A DNA stretch of 64,000 bases, taken from positions 124,001 to 188,000 of the forward strand of contig DATJAP010000001.1 in NCBI GenBank assembly GCA_035516155.1, written 5' to 3'. The number at the start of each line of letters is the position of its first letter. The stretch's first letter is position 1. This stretch comes from JAJYKN01 sp035516155 (GTDB lineage: Bacteria > Nitrospirota > UBA9217). The translations under genes and the position numbers were made by a program. The notes under the pieces were generated by a model, which made no database searches, was not told the origin of the DNA, and saw only the letters and a program-made list of their open reading frames with translations. Positions 9,083-17,926 of this stretch are shown here, one piece after another.

Positions 9083-9976
9083 TTAATCAGCGTCCTTCGG
9101 CATCTCGGCAGGAATCTTCACAAATTCCCCGCTTGTGAGGACGATCTCGATCCTCCTGTTTTTCGCTTTCCCTTCATCCGTGTTGTTCGATGCAACTGGG
9201 CGGTACTCGGAGTATCCGCATGCAGAGAGACGCTCCGGATCTATACCGTCATTTTGCAGATACCTTACCACGGTAGTCGCCCGCGAGGTGGAAAGCTCCC
9301 AGTTTGTCGGAAATTTGGCTTCTAGCCCCGATCCTATGGGAACGTTGTCCGTATAACCTTCTATCCGAATCTGCTTATCGGGCACCTTTTTCAGGATCTC
9401 CGCGACGCGGTCTAGGACCTTTTTCCCGTTTTTCTTTATCGCCGCGCTTCCTGAGTCAAAGAGAACCTTTTCCACCATGCTGAGCGTAAGCTTGTCCCTA
9501 AGCTGGGTAATAGTGACATCTCCCTTTTTTATTTCTTCCTGCATTTCTCCTACCAAGCTGTCGTAAGTCTTCTTGACTTCTGCGATGGACTTTTCCTTTT
9601 CCGCGATTGCTGCTGCCTTCTCCCGTAAAAGCACATCTATATTGTTCCGCAGGCTGGTGACATCCACGTCCCTGTTGGCAAGTTTAGCCCTGAGCTCAAC
9701 GATTGTTTTATTCAACGCGTCCGCCTTGGATTTAAGGATCTCATTGAGGCCCTTGTTGTCCTCCAAAAGCGCCTGATTCTGCTTTTTCAGATCGTCGTTT
9801 TCGTTCCTTAATTTTGTCAGTTCGTCCTCTTCCTGTTTAAGCCTGCTTTCCATCGACGAAACATCCTTTTTGAGATTGTCTATGTCGGTGAGCCTATCCT
9901 TGTACTTTGCCGTTGAAACACAACCAAAGACTAATAAGATTGCTGAAAAAAGGATTATCAATCTGAGTTTCACCAT
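9083..9976 (-). CDS. OmpA-family lipoprotein with long coiled coil
   Basis: A 297-aa protein from the ATG with a good GGAGGAG ribosome site. A lipoprotein signal (MVKLRLIILFSAILLVFGC) has its lipobox Cys at residue 19. Residues about 25-175 are a charged heptad-like coiled coil. The C-terminal OmpA/MotB domain contains VLFDSGSAAIKKNGKKVLDR, IRIEGYTDN and NRRIEIVL, which bind diaminopimelate in peptidoglycan. It should tether the outer membrane to the wall over a long rod. It stands near two L,D-transpeptidases and two Lpp-like lipoproteins, so this stretch is an envelope-anchoring neighbourhood. Confidence 0.88.
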   Translation of the reverse strand: MVKLRLIILFSAILLVFGCVSTAKYKDRLTDIDNLKKDVSSMESRLKQEEDELTKLRNENDDLKKQNQALLEDNKGLNEILKSKADALNKTIVELRAKLANRDVDVTSLRNNIDVLLREKAAAIAEKEKSIAEVKKTYDSLVGEMQEEIKKGDVTITQLRDKLTLSMVEKVLFDSGSAAIKKNGKKVLDRVAEILKKVPDKQIRIEGYTDNVPIGSGLEAKFPTNWELSTSRATTVVRYLQNDGIDPERLSACGYSEYRPVASNNTDEGKAKNRRIEIVLTSGEFVKIPAEMPKDAD

Positions 9977-10588
9977 GACTGCACTCCTCCTTCTCTGAGA
10001 TGGTGATTTAGTCCGCGTCCGCATGTTTCATAACAATACTTTTCCTCGACAAAGCAATGTCGCCGGAAAGCATTTCATCGAGAAGCACCCAACTTTATCA
10101 CGTCACTGCGGGATGTTTCCTCATTTCTTACTCCTTTTTTAGCATAGCACAGTTTCTCTCCGTCGTTGTGCATCCAGCGAGTGATGCAACTACATTTACG
10201 GACGCGAGACCGAAGAGGCAACCTGTCAAGTAATCTTCGATCCTGGGCCGCGCGAGACCGGTAGACAGTACAATTCCCAAGCCGACAGCCGTTTACAAGA
10301 TCCGTTCGGTAGGCATACAGTCGTGCATGTTGCGGCATGAAATCCACAGGCACATATCTGCTTGGTCAAGCCTTTTCAAGTGAAAACGGTGGCTCGTTCC
10401 GGCTATCCATTGTCTTCCCCTATATAATTGCAGAATCGCCGGAAAAACAATACAAAAACAATACTCAAAAACAATACTCTTTCTTGACGTCGCCGTTTAT
10501 TTTTTGTATATTGACACAACGGCAATGTGAACATAAAAGCGATTCTGCTGTCTATCATAAGTCATTTCGGAATTTTGGTCTAAAATGT
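9977..10588. other. Intergenic region, no firm gene
   Basis: A short minus-strand frame around 10130-10270 reads DYLTGCLFGLASVNVVASLAG and then stops before a GGAG-ATG, which may be the end of a lost lipoprotein or glycine-zipper gene. No start could be found. The stretch 10337-10588 is in frame with the next gene, but its translation does not look like protein and I treat it as untranslated leader. Confidence 0.35.
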
Positions 10589-11089
10589 ATGAAGCGCGGA
10601 TTGTTGATTATCTTTCCGTTCCTGGTTGTCTTGAACTCCTTGCTGGCTCCGGCGGCCGAACTTGCCCCCTGCAAGGGAGAGGATACGGCTCTTATCATTG
10701 ATACCGCCAGCCACACAATGTGGATGTGTCAGAAGAGTGATGAGATCGCCGAATTCCCTGTAGCGATCGGTCAGTGCGGCGTGGAGAAACGGGGCAAGGG
10801 AGATAAAAAAACCCCCCGGGGTGAGTTCGATCTTGGTATGCCGAGACCCTCCAGCAAGTTCCTGCTCTTCATCCCCATTGGATACCCGAACGCGGTGCAA
10901 TTGGCCAAAGGCTATTCCGGCGGAAACATAGGCATACATGGCCCGCACCGCGAGAGCCTCTGGCTCGGAAAAGAATCCGCGAAGGTCGATTGGACGCGCG
11001 GATGCATCGCCGTCGGCACGGATGAAGACATTCTAACAGTGGCGAAGTGGGTGAAGGACCAAGGCGTAAAAAAGGTCATCATACGATAA
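10589..11089 (+). CDS. YkuD L,D-transpeptidase (YafK-like), exported
   Basis: A 166-aa protein with a signal peptide (MKRGLLIIFPFLVVLNSLLAPAAEL). The start chosen is the ATG at the head of this signal; an upstream in-frame extension is not protein-like. The YkuD core shows ALIIDTASHTMWMC, GDKKTPRGEFDLG, the HGPHRESLW histidine and the catalytic cysteine in DWTRGCIAVG. Such periplasmic enzymes make 3-3 crosslinks or attach (or release) lipoproteins at diaminopimelate. A second YkuD gene follows about 100 bp downstream, and two lysine-ending lipoproteins lie beyond it. The ribosome site is weak. Confidence 0.87.
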   Translation: MKRGLLIIFPFLVVLNSLLAPAAELAPCKGEDTALIIDTASHTMWMCQKSDEIAEFPVAIGQCGVEKRGKGDKKTPRGEFDLGMPRPSSKFLLFIPIGYPNAVQLAKGYSGGNIGIHGPHRESLWLGKESAKVDWTRGCIAVGTDEDILTVAKWVKDQGVKKVIIR

Positions 11090-11191
11090 CTGGCGACGGC
11101 TCTTCTCCATACCACAATTACTCATTTCAGATATCCTCCCTCTTCTCCCAGTCGCTTGACAGGCATTTTTTCATTCACTACAATGAGCATT

Positions 11192-12091
11192 ATGAAGAGC
11201 ATCTTCAGACTCATCATTATCTTCGCTTTTTTGTACGTTCCGGGATTTGCGGCAGGGGGCGAGGCGTTCCACTATGGCAAACAAAAAGAAGTCCTTGGCA
11301 GAGTTGGTCGATACACGGTATCAAAGAACGAGTCTTTGTACGAAATCGCCCGCTGGTACAAGACAGGGTTTAATGAGATCGTTGCCGCCAACCCGGGGGT
11401 TGACCCCTATATCCCTGGAAAGGGGAGAACGCTTATCCTGCCGACAGCATGGGTGCTTCCTGACAGCAATAGGAATGACGGCATCGTCATCAATGTCTCC
11501 GAGACGAGACTATACTATTTTTATCGGCATCGGGGCAGTCGACTGGTCAAGACATACCCCATCGGCATCGGGGATGAAGGAGCCGATACACCCGAGGGGA
11601 AGTTCAAAGTGACGGAAAAGATCGTGCATCCTGCATGGCATGTTCCCGCATCCATAAGGAAAGAAAAGCCGGAACTGCGCGAGGTAGTGCCTCCGGGGCC
11701 CAATAATCCAATGGGTGACTACGCATTGCGTCTTTCTCTGGGGACAGTGCTGATCCACGGAACCGACGTACCGTGGGGCATCGGCAAGAGGGTCAGCCAT
11801 GGCTGTATCCGTCTGTACCCCGAAGACATCAAAGAGCTTTTCCACAGCGTCCCTCTCGGGACCAAAGTGACCATCATCAAACAGCCGGTGAAGGCAGGAT
11901 TGAGCGGCGACAGAGTATATGTTCAAGTTAACGAAGACAGTGAGTGGAAAACGTTTGATTACCTCGGGGAGCTGCGAAATCTGCTCAGGAAAAAAGGACT
12001 CATGAATCGCGTTAATCCTCGCAGGCTTGAAGCTGCGGTGCGGAAAAAAACCGGTTATGCTGTGGATGTCTCTCTGAATCAGAAGCGGTAG
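11192..12091 (+). CDS. LysM-YkuD L,D-transpeptidase (ErfK/YbiS family)
   Basis: A 299-aa exported protein. The signal peptide is MKSIFRLIIIFAFLYVPGFA; starts 9 or 36 bases upstream are possible. A LysM peptidoglycan-binding repeat follows (RYTVSKNESLYEIARWYKTG, NPGVDPYIPG). The YkuD catalytic domain has TPEGKFKV, HGTDVPWGIGKR and SHGCIRLY with the catalytic Cys. ErfK, YbiS and YcfS of this family link the C-terminal lysine of Braun lipoprotein to peptidoglycan. The two small lipoproteins just downstream on the other strand end in Lys, so they are the natural substrate candidates. That link is inference from context. Confidence 0.92.
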   Translation: MKSIFRLIIIFAFLYVPGFAAGGEAFHYGKQKEVLGRVGRYTVSKNESLYEIARWYKTGFNEIVAANPGVDPYIPGKGRTLILPTAWVLPDSNRNDGIVINVSETRLYYFYRHRGSRLVKTYPIGIGDEGADTPEGKFKVTEKIVHPAWHVPASIRKEKPELREVVPPGPNNPMGDYALRLSLGTVLIHGTDVPWGIGKRVSHGCIRLYPEDIKELFHSVPLGTKVTIIKQPVKAGLSGDRVYVQVNEDSEWKTFDYLGELRNLLRKKGLMNRVNPRRLEAAVRKKTGYAVDVSLNQKR

Positions 12092-12127
12092 GGCCTGCTC
12101 TAATTCGGATTCTGTTGAGACGGCCGA

Positions 12128-12364
12128 TTATTTTGTCTGCATCAGCTCGAATTCCTTCTCGGATTTCTCAGCGGCGGTTTCGGCTTTGTTCGCCGCTGCC
12201 TCAGCTCGGAGAGCCGCATCTTCAGCCCTCTTTGCGTTGATGTCTGCCTGCTGCTCAAGCTTGCTGACCCTCTCCTCGAGCGATTTGACGGAATCTTTGC
12301 TTGCGCATCCGCCCCCAGCACTCAGCAGCAAGACGGAAGCTGTCACTAAGAGAATCTTATTCAT
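12128..12364 (-). CDS. Lpp/OprI-like alanine-zipper lipoprotein 1
   Basis: A 78-aa lipoprotein starting at an ATG preceded by GGAAAGG. The signal is MNKILLVTASVLLLSAGGGC, with the lipobox Cys at residue 20. A coiled coil follows (VKSLEERVSKLEQQ) and then an alanine-rich zipper (AALRAEAAANKAETAAEK) ending FELMQTK. The design matches OprI/Braun-type lipoproteins, which form trimeric rods and can be fixed to peptidoglycan by their C-terminal Lys. It has a close relative 190 bp upstream on the same strand, and two L,D-transpeptidase genes lie next to it. Confidence 0.85.
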   Translation of the reverse strand: MNKILLVTASVLLLSAGGGCASKDSVKSLEERVSKLEQQADINAKRAEDAALRAEAAANKAETAAEKSEKEFELMQTK

Positions 12365-12506
12365 GTTTGTCTGCCTTTCCACTGTGTTCGCAATGTCAAT
12401 AAAGACGGATTTGCATCCAACGAGTGCTTTTGCACAGAGATTTTTCCTCATCGACTTCCTTTCTCTCTCCTGTGCATATGGTCATGATCCAGGATAAATT
12501 AATCTA

Positions 12507-12531
12507 AGGGGCCTCTAAGAACCAGGCCCCT
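12507..12531 (-). terminator. Probable terminator of lipoprotein gene 2
   Basis: A perfect 8-bp stem AGGGGCCT/AGGCCCCT with a 9-base loop lies just past the stop of the second lipoprotein gene. The following U-tract is weak on the minus strand. Confidence 0.55.
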
Positions 12532-12549
12532 CCATTTTCCCTTTGTGCA

Positions 12550-12891
12550 TCATTTTTTTTGCATGAGCTCGAATTCCTTCGCGGATTTCTCAGCGGCGGT
12601 CTCGGCTTTTTTCTCCGCCGATGCGGCCCCTTCCTGAGCAGCTTCGCACTTCTTCAATGAGTCCTCAGCCTTATTCGCCGCTTCTTCTGCGCGGGCAGCC
12701 GCGTCTTGCGCCTTCTTCAGATCTGACTCAGAAGTCATGCCGGCTTTTTCGAGGTTGCTGATTCTGCTCTCAAGATTGCTAATTCTCCCCTCGAGTGGAT
12801 CGACGCGTGAACTAACGAAATCCTTGGTCGCACATCCATACCCGAGACTCAGGAAAAACACTGCTGCAAGCACGCCAATGTATCGTTTCAT
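12550..12891 (-). CDS. Lpp/OprI-like alanine-zipper lipoprotein 2
   Basis: A 113-aa lipoprotein with a GGGAGG ribosome site. The signal is MKRYIGVLAAVFFLSLGYGC, with the lipidated Cys at residue 20. The first half has two heptad copies in a row (RISNLES then RISNLEK), an internal duplication. The second half is an Ala/Lys/Glu zipper ending FELMQKK. It is a paralogue of the neighbouring shorter lipoprotein (shared EKSxKEFELMQ end). The lysine end suits covalent attachment to peptidoglycan by the nearby YkuD enzymes. Attachment is inferred from the Braun lipoprotein model. Confidence 0.85.
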   Translation of the reverse strand: MKRYIGVLAAVFFLSLGYGCATKDFVSSRVDPLEGRISNLESRISNLEKAGMTSESDLKKAQDAAARAEEAANKAEDSLKKCEAAQEGAASAEKKAETAAEKSAKEFELMQKK

Positions 12892-13533
12892 TTTATGCCC
12901 TCCCTTCCCAGATGAACTCATAACAAGTTGCCTCTCCTCTTTTGAATGTTATTCACCTCCTCCGGAAGTTTGATAACCACTCCTGTTATCTCCTGAATTA
13001 TTCTTAATTTAATCTTGCATTCTGCAGCTTGTTTTCCGAATAGGTTGGAGCCATGGCCATAAACAAATAGACCTTGCCAATTATCGTACATTTAATGCCG
13101 TTCAATCCTCATGACATACTTTGGCTCAAATTGCTGTCCCCGGGAAATATTACCGATAATCTTGTCCTTGATACTAATAAGTCTAACACGGATTCACTGC
13201 ATGTCAAATCAATGAGCAGATTTAAAAGGCGCCGCACTGTTCGGATTTGCGCCTCGGCGATTCTCCTTCCTGAGACTCCCTGTCAGACTTTTCGCTCTTT
13301 TAGAACGTTGCCCCAAGCTGTCCCACAACGGTCAAGCACAGCTCTTCTTTTCACGCCATAGCCGGTTTTGATGAAGGTTTTGATCTCGAAACTACCATGG
13401 CATCGGGAGTATCTGTCACAAGGCAAAAATCTTCGATACCAGCACGCACGATGCGTAAAACGCATAAGTCTATTTTCGCACTCTGTGTGGCATCTATGTC
13501 TTCTTTCAGCTTTCTTTTCTGGCGCAACGATCC
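12892..13533. other. Intergenic region, nothing firm
   Basis: No supported gene on either strand. The lipoprotein 2 promoter should lie at its left side, since that gene reads leftward, but I cannot pick a convincing -35/-10 pair. Confidence 0.4.
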
Positions 13534-14466
13534 TTATCTTCCGGAATGAACAATAATGACCGGGATCGATGAGTTCAAGATCGTTTCCCGGGCTGTGCTG
13601 CCGAGATAGGCTTCCAGCAGCATATTCCTGCCATGCGTCCCCATTACTGCCAGCGAATAGCCATGTTCACTCTCCTGATAAACGGCGCTGGAGGCCACAT
13701 CATACTTTTCATTGATTTTGTAGTCGCAGGGAACTCCACGACTCTGAAAGAAACGGACCTTTTGTTCTATTAATCGGCTGGAATCATCCCGAATCTGGGT
13801 TAGAATTTCATCAAGATTGAGCGGCAGCCAGCCGGCCGCCGTACTGCTGTCACGAATAATAGTTCTATAACTGTCCCCCAGGCAATGGAACAGAAAGACC
13901 CTTGCACCGATGCGCTTTGCAAGAGAAAGCGCATAGAGCTCCGCTGCACGGCTGTTTTTGCCCAGATCGGTCGCAACGAGAACGTCTATTTGTTTCCGAG
14001 CGCCAAAATCTTGGGCATTTTCCTGAGCGACGGGGCCGACCACCATCACGGGACGCCGGGCGTGACGGATCACTTCTTCGGCGACGCTTCCTATGAGCAG
14101 ACGTTCCATTCCCTTCCGTCCCCGGGTGCCCATAACGACAAGTTCTGGAGCAGCCCTCGCCCGCAGGGCCTTCAGAATCTGCTCCGGAGGCGAACCGCTT
14201 TTTAAGAACGTACGGACGGGCACGGTAAATCGACCGCCAACTTCCTCTAGCTTTTTCTGATGCAGGGAGTGCCACGCGTAAATGTGGGAGGCATCAAATT
14301 CCCGAGGAGAATCGGTTTTTATATCTTCCACGTACAGGAGGTCTATTCCTGCTTTGAGTTGCTGCGCCACAGAAGAGGCAACAATGCTTATCGCCTGTGA
14401 ACGTCGTTTGTCAGAATCGTTCTGATTCTCGATGTCGTCAGCTACTAAAATTGCGCGCTGTGGCAT
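13534..14466 (-). CDS. Tandem universal stress protein (two Usp domains)
   Basis: A 310-aa cytoplasmic protein from the ATG with an AGAGGAG site; a TTG 75 bases upstream is a weaker alternative. Two UspA folds sit in tandem. Each ends with the ATP-binding signature GxxG-9x-G(S/T): GTRGRKGMERLLIGS in the first half and GTHGRNMLLEAYLGS in the second. So both look nucleotide-binding rather than the ATP-free UspA type. The role is in stress survival, and the partner is unknown. It stands alone between long gaps. Confidence 0.93.
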   Translation of the reverse strand: MPQRAILVADDIENQNDSDKRRSQAISIVASSVAQQLKAGIDLLYVEDIKTDSPREFDASHIYAWHSLHQKKLEEVGGRFTVPVRTFLKSGSPPEQILKALRARAAPELVVMGTRGRKGMERLLIGSVAEEVIRHARRPVMVVGPVAQENAQDFGARKQIDVLVATDLGKNSRAAELYALSLAKRIGARVFLFHCLGDSYRTIIRDSSTAAGWLPLNLDEILTQIRDDSSRLIEQKVRFFQSRGVPCDYKINEKYDVASSAVYQESEHGYSLAVMGTHGRNMLLEAYLGSTARETILNSSIPVIIVHSGR

Positions 14467-15152
14467 TCTCGGCTCCTCTTGCGGTGTCTCATCTGGCGCG
14501 ACGCTCACGATGCGATTATCTTTCTTTAAAACGATTCTCAAACCGCTGATAGCGTAAAATATTCTTCATCGCCTCTTTATAAAAAAGAGCTTCTACCCTT
14601 TCCTTTTTGAGAGGGCCGGCGCTTCCTTTATGCTAAAAGTATGTAGCCAACTTGCCACGAGGATGTCGTCCTCCCTTTGCGCCTCGGGAAGAGACCATCG
14701 ATAAAGAGGTGGAACAGGGATACAACGCAGATGTAAACTCCCAAACGAAGGTTCAGGGGAATCTGCGCAGCAGGGCCCTATCCTTCCCGACCCGGGATCC
14801 TCGGATTCGCGATCCAGGTCGTCTGACAGCCGGTCCCCCTCAGAAATTTTATGAAAGCGACCTTGCGGTTGAAAGGCTGACTGATACCGACGACCTTGAC
14901 AATGAACTTAAGATACCTCTGACTGTACTGTACAAAATACGCCCACCTCAACGTGGTTGGGTTATTCGTAACCGCACCATATCCTCATTCGTCGTTATGG
15001 TCGATGGAACGTTCAGTCCAATATAAAAGTCCTCTGGATATAGAAAAAAATCGGAGGACCCCACTTAAACACACATCCCGGCCTTGTCCCAAAAGCATTA
15101 AAGCAAGGCCGGAATGCCCATTCTTGTCAAAGAGCGAATTCACCAGTATCAA
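14467..15152. other. Intergenic region with an inverted repeat
   Basis: A frame at 14652-15026 exists but does not read as protein, and no gene is called. A 9-bp inverted repeat (CCGGCCTTG at 15078-15086, CAAGGCCGG at 15104-15112) stands just past the end of the Met-rich gene. It has no U-run and may be a weak terminator for that gene. Confidence 0.4.
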
Positions 15153-15902
15153 CTACATCTTCATCTTCATCGGTTCCGCGGACGCCATCTTATCGAGGAG
15201 GTCGATGACTGTCTTTGCCGCATTGCCGATCTTGTGCGTGTCCGCCATCATTGCGTTGCCGCCGGTAACGCCTTTTGCATGCATATCCATCATCGCCTTT
15301 CCTGTCATGACTTCCTTCAGTACGGAGCTGGCGTTGGACAGCATCATCTTTCCATGTTCGATGGAATATTTGTCCACATCCGACATTCCCATTTGTCCGA
15401 GCATCACCATATTGGACCCTTGGGTTGCCATCTCCAGCGCATGGTTTATCATGATATGCATGTGATGCATGGTCATCATGTCGTCCGTCATCGGGCCTTC
15501 CATATTCATATTTTCGAGCAAGTCCACCACGGCCAATTCCGCATTGCCTAATTCATGGGTGTATTTCATGAGGGGATCGTCGCCATGACCGGCCTTGTGC
15601 ATGGCCTGCATCTCCGGTCCCTTCAGGACGTGCTCAATGACCTCTCTGCCGTTCTTGATCATATTTTGACCGTGTTCAAGGGTCATCGGATCGAGTGCGG
15701 CGGTCATATTCATTTTGGCAAGCATGACCAGGTTCGAGCCCTCGGCAACCATTTCAAGCCCATGGTTCATCAGGATGTGCATATGGTGCATGTCCATGGA
15801 TGCCTCGCCTCCATGTTCGGCATAAGCCGTACCGAAAAACCCAATGGTCAGCATGAACGCACCAGCCGTGACGGCCCCCAAGAGCCTTTTTTTGCTTTTC
15901 AT
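15153..15902 (-). CDS. Met/His-rich periplasmic protein with internal duplication
   Basis: A 249-aa exported protein (signal peptide to about AYA, residue 28) with a good GGAG site. It has about 40 Met and many His. The mature part is two repeats of about 105 residues. The first starts MHHMHILMNHGLEMVAEGSN, the second MHHMHIMINHALEMATQGSN, and each is followed by a MLSN/MIKNG helix and a THELGNAE or THKIGNAA segment. Met- and His-dense periplasmic proteins usually bind copper or silver. It sits in a region with TlpA, a Cys-motif barrel and an RND metal pump. The family is not recognised, and metal binding is inference. Confidence 0.8.
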   Translation of the reverse strand: MKSKKRLLGAVTAGAFMLTIGFFGTAYAEHGGEASMDMHHMHILMNHGLEMVAEGSNLVMLAKMNMTAALDPMTLEHGQNMIKNGREVIEHVLKGPEMQAMHKAGHGDDPLMKYTHELGNAELAVVDLLENMNMEGPMTDDMMTMHHMHIMINHALEMATQGSNMVMLGQMGMSDVDKYSIEHGKMMLSNASSVLKEVMTGKAMMDMHAKGVTGGNAMMADTHKIGNAAKTVIDLLDKMASAEPMKMKM

Positions 15903-16130
15903 TTTGCCTACTCCTTTCGAAAAAATGAGATTTTTGCAACAATCTGCGTTGTATCTATAGACCTGAATCTTTTAAATATAGCAATAATTGCTTTCGCTGC
16001 ATTTCCTCCTTTCCTTGGCTTTGATACAAAATCGCTAGCAAAAGTATAGCACGCTTATTCAAAGATATTCCGGTTAATCAATCAGTGGGGAATCTTGCAT
16101 AGGCCGTAGACGATCAAATACATTGACATA
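15903..16130. other. Promoter region of the Met-rich gene
   Basis: Short non-coding stretch containing the ribosome site of the Met/His-rich gene. I see no convincing promoter hexamers. Confidence 0.3.
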
Positions 16131-16295
16131 TTAAGAAGATTTGACGTGCCGTGTGCATGCATCACAAAAGAGAGCAACCGCATTTTCAAGCCGGAAGTCA
16201 AAATAAAATGACTCCGCCTCGAACACATCCTCGTGTGCGAGCATGAGACTGCGGATATGCCGAAGCGGAGCCGATCCTAAAGGGGAGGAATGTCC
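16131..16295 (-). pseudogene. Short remnant paralogous to 18509-18718
   Basis: A start-less frame on the minus strand reads like protein: PLGSAPLRHIRSLMLAHED, then FYFDFRLENAVALFCDACTRH and a stop. A 37-aa version from an internal ATG is possible. Its first 45 bases match the segment at about 18590-18640 (shared CGGCTCC-CTTCGG-TATCCG), which also lies downstream of the paralogous 94-aa gene. So both copies of the duplication kept this downstream segment. It is likely decayed, but may be a small protein with a CxxC-x3-H motif. Confidence 0.35.
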
Positions 16296-16392
16296 TCAAC
16301 GGACAACCTATGCGCAAATATACGCACGTATGCCTGGGCAGTTACGAATCTGAAGCTCTCAATCTCGTTTTTGATGATGGAGGTGCTGTTGA

Positions 16393-16677
16393 TCAGGCTT
16401 GCGGAGGGTGTTCGTCTTGATAGGATATTTCGGAAAGTTTTAATAGGGGATTTACTATTTCAGAAATATTGTAAAGCTCAAGATGCAAGGGATGACCATA
16501 GTATTCGTTTATGCATGGCATGTCGCCGTTTGCCGACAGTGCAGCCGTTGCCGAGTGACAAATGTCGAGGGCTCCGATCGCCGTCGTCGCTCCATGATCG
16601 GACAGAAAAGGCAACGAGGGTGGCGCAATGATACTGAGGGCGATTGCCAAAAGAACGATTAATGCCTGCCATTTCAT
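16393..16677 (-). CDS. Small secreted protein, LDICH family copy B
   Basis: A 94-aa protein with a signal peptide (MKWQALIVLLAIALSIIAPP). It has a 94-aa paralogue at 18740-19024, and equal lengths support this start over an upstream GTG. Shared features are MKWQxxxVLLAIALxI, LDICHxATxALS, G-x-MP-x-I and an end in EHPPQA/ERPPKA. The conserved Cys-His of LDICH, plus further Cys, suggest metal or redox function in the envelope. The two copies flank a TlpA-like oxidoreductase and a Cys-motif barrel. The family is not recognised. Confidence 0.7.
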   Translation of the reverse strand: MKWQALIVLLAIALSIIAPPSLPFLSDHGATTAIGALDICHSATAALSANGDMPCINEYYGHPLHLELYNISEIVNPLLKLSEISYQDEHPPQA

Positions 16678-16834
16678 GATTTGAGCCTTATTCACAGCGA
16701 TGAGAACGATGTCAAACTCCAGCTCTAACTTTAAAGATCTATAATGCCGATTACATTGACAAATATCTCCTGTAATCGGCTTCCCATGAAATCAAGCTAC
16801 GAATGATACATGGTCTGCCCTCGTTGCGCGGCCT

Positions 16835-17902
16835 TCAGAATGAATAACGCACTCCTAAGGAAGCCGTGTAACGCGGCGCAAGCTGCACTCCATTAAGATC
16901 CTGATAAACAGGAACCTGAACGAAGCCGTATACCGCAACCTGCGGACTGATCGACGCAGTGATGCCGGGGCTAATATACAGCAATGTGCCACCAGTATTA
17001 ACTTGATCCGCATTATCCCCTTCATCATGCACAACGTATCGATAATTCAGCTGAACCAAGGGGGAGAAATTTAAAAACCCCGCGTAGAGTAAACCCACGG
17101 TAAGGTTGAGTCCTTCACCCGGCTTGTATTGATCTCGTGAGTCCAGCGCTTTTTGATAGAGCGCCTGGGCGAAGTAGTTCACATTCTGGCTTAGCCCATC
17201 GGTATAATATGCGCCAACTATGACATCGGTAGTGCCTGTCCCGGGTTGAAGACCACGATCAATAGGGACGGGGCCAGGAGCGGTCGGGTCAGTTGACGTC
17301 CCGGTATCCGTGTAACTGCCGGTCGGCAGCTTTAGCCCAAAAAGAACACCAACATTGTGCCGTTGTGTCAACCCCTGATAACGACCCATTACCTTTATAT
17401 CGCCGAGACTTGAAGTATGTGAGTTGTACTGCCCTCCTCCGGGCCCCGGGGTATAGCCATCCGATTCGGTCCCGAGTGTGCTGTGGTTCCGATTGATCCA
17501 GAGTACTTGGACATTCACTCCCCAATCACGGCCCGTGCTGTAGTCGATTCCCAGCGTATAATAGTTGTTCACCGTGTATTTCTCGATTTCCTCGGTACCA
17601 CCTGTTTGGGGATCCGGGAGTTTGCTGGCGGTTGCAGGATCAATTGTTTTCGTTCCGCTCCGCAGCTGATCCTGATCAATAAAATCCCAACGAAGATCCA
17701 TCTTTAGTCCTGGCGTGCACGAGAGCTGTTCGTTTTGCCAATCGGAATTCAATGTGCAGCCACAACTTGCACAGGCCCTTGCATCTCCTGGAGACAAGAG
17801 CACGGTGCTTGCAGCCATAATGGACGCTGCTATGCAGTTAAACAATGTTCGCACAAATTTCGTTTTCTTAACTTGTTGAGCGAAATGTCTTTTATCTTGC
17901 AT
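16835..17902 (-). CDS. Outer-membrane beta-barrel with N-terminal CxSCGC motif
   Basis: A 355-aa exported protein. The signal peptide ends near residue 42 and the mature N-terminus begins ACASCGCTLNSDW, a tight Cys cluster. The rest alternates polar/aromatic strands typical of MetA/transporter-type barrels (YYTLGIDYST, VNVQVLWINR, GVLFGLKLPTGSYTDTG) and ends in RYTASLGVRYSF with the C-terminal Phe of outer-membrane barrels. It lies 24 bp after a TlpA gene in one operon, so the thioredoxin may act on the Cys cluster. The substrate is unknown; metal or small-molecule traffic is a guess from the surroundings. Confidence 0.78.
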   Translation of the reverse strand: MQDKRHFAQQVKKTKFVRTLFNCIAASIMAASTVLLSPGDARACASCGCTLNSDWQNEQLSCTPGLKMDLRWDFIDQDQLRSGTKTIDPATASKLPDPQTGGTEEIEKYTVNNYYTLGIDYSTGRDWGVNVQVLWINRNHSTLGTESDGYTPGPGGGQYNSHTSSLGDIKVMGRYQGLTQRHNVGVLFGLKLPTGSYTDTGTSTDPTAPGPVPIDRGLQPGTGTTDVIVGAYYTDGLSQNVNYFAQALYQKALDSRDQYKPGEGLNLTVGLLYAGFLNFSPLVQLNYRYVVHDEGDNADQVNTGGTLLYISPGITASISPQVAVYGFVQVPVYQDLNGVQLAPRYTASLGVRYSF

Positions 17903-17926
17903 GGTGAAGTCTCCTCTTCAAAAGTT

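Noticed and set aside
14652..15026. A 124-codon frame as a gene
   Set aside because: No ribosome site, no domain, and the translation is Pro/Arg-rich in the manner of random GC-rich frames.
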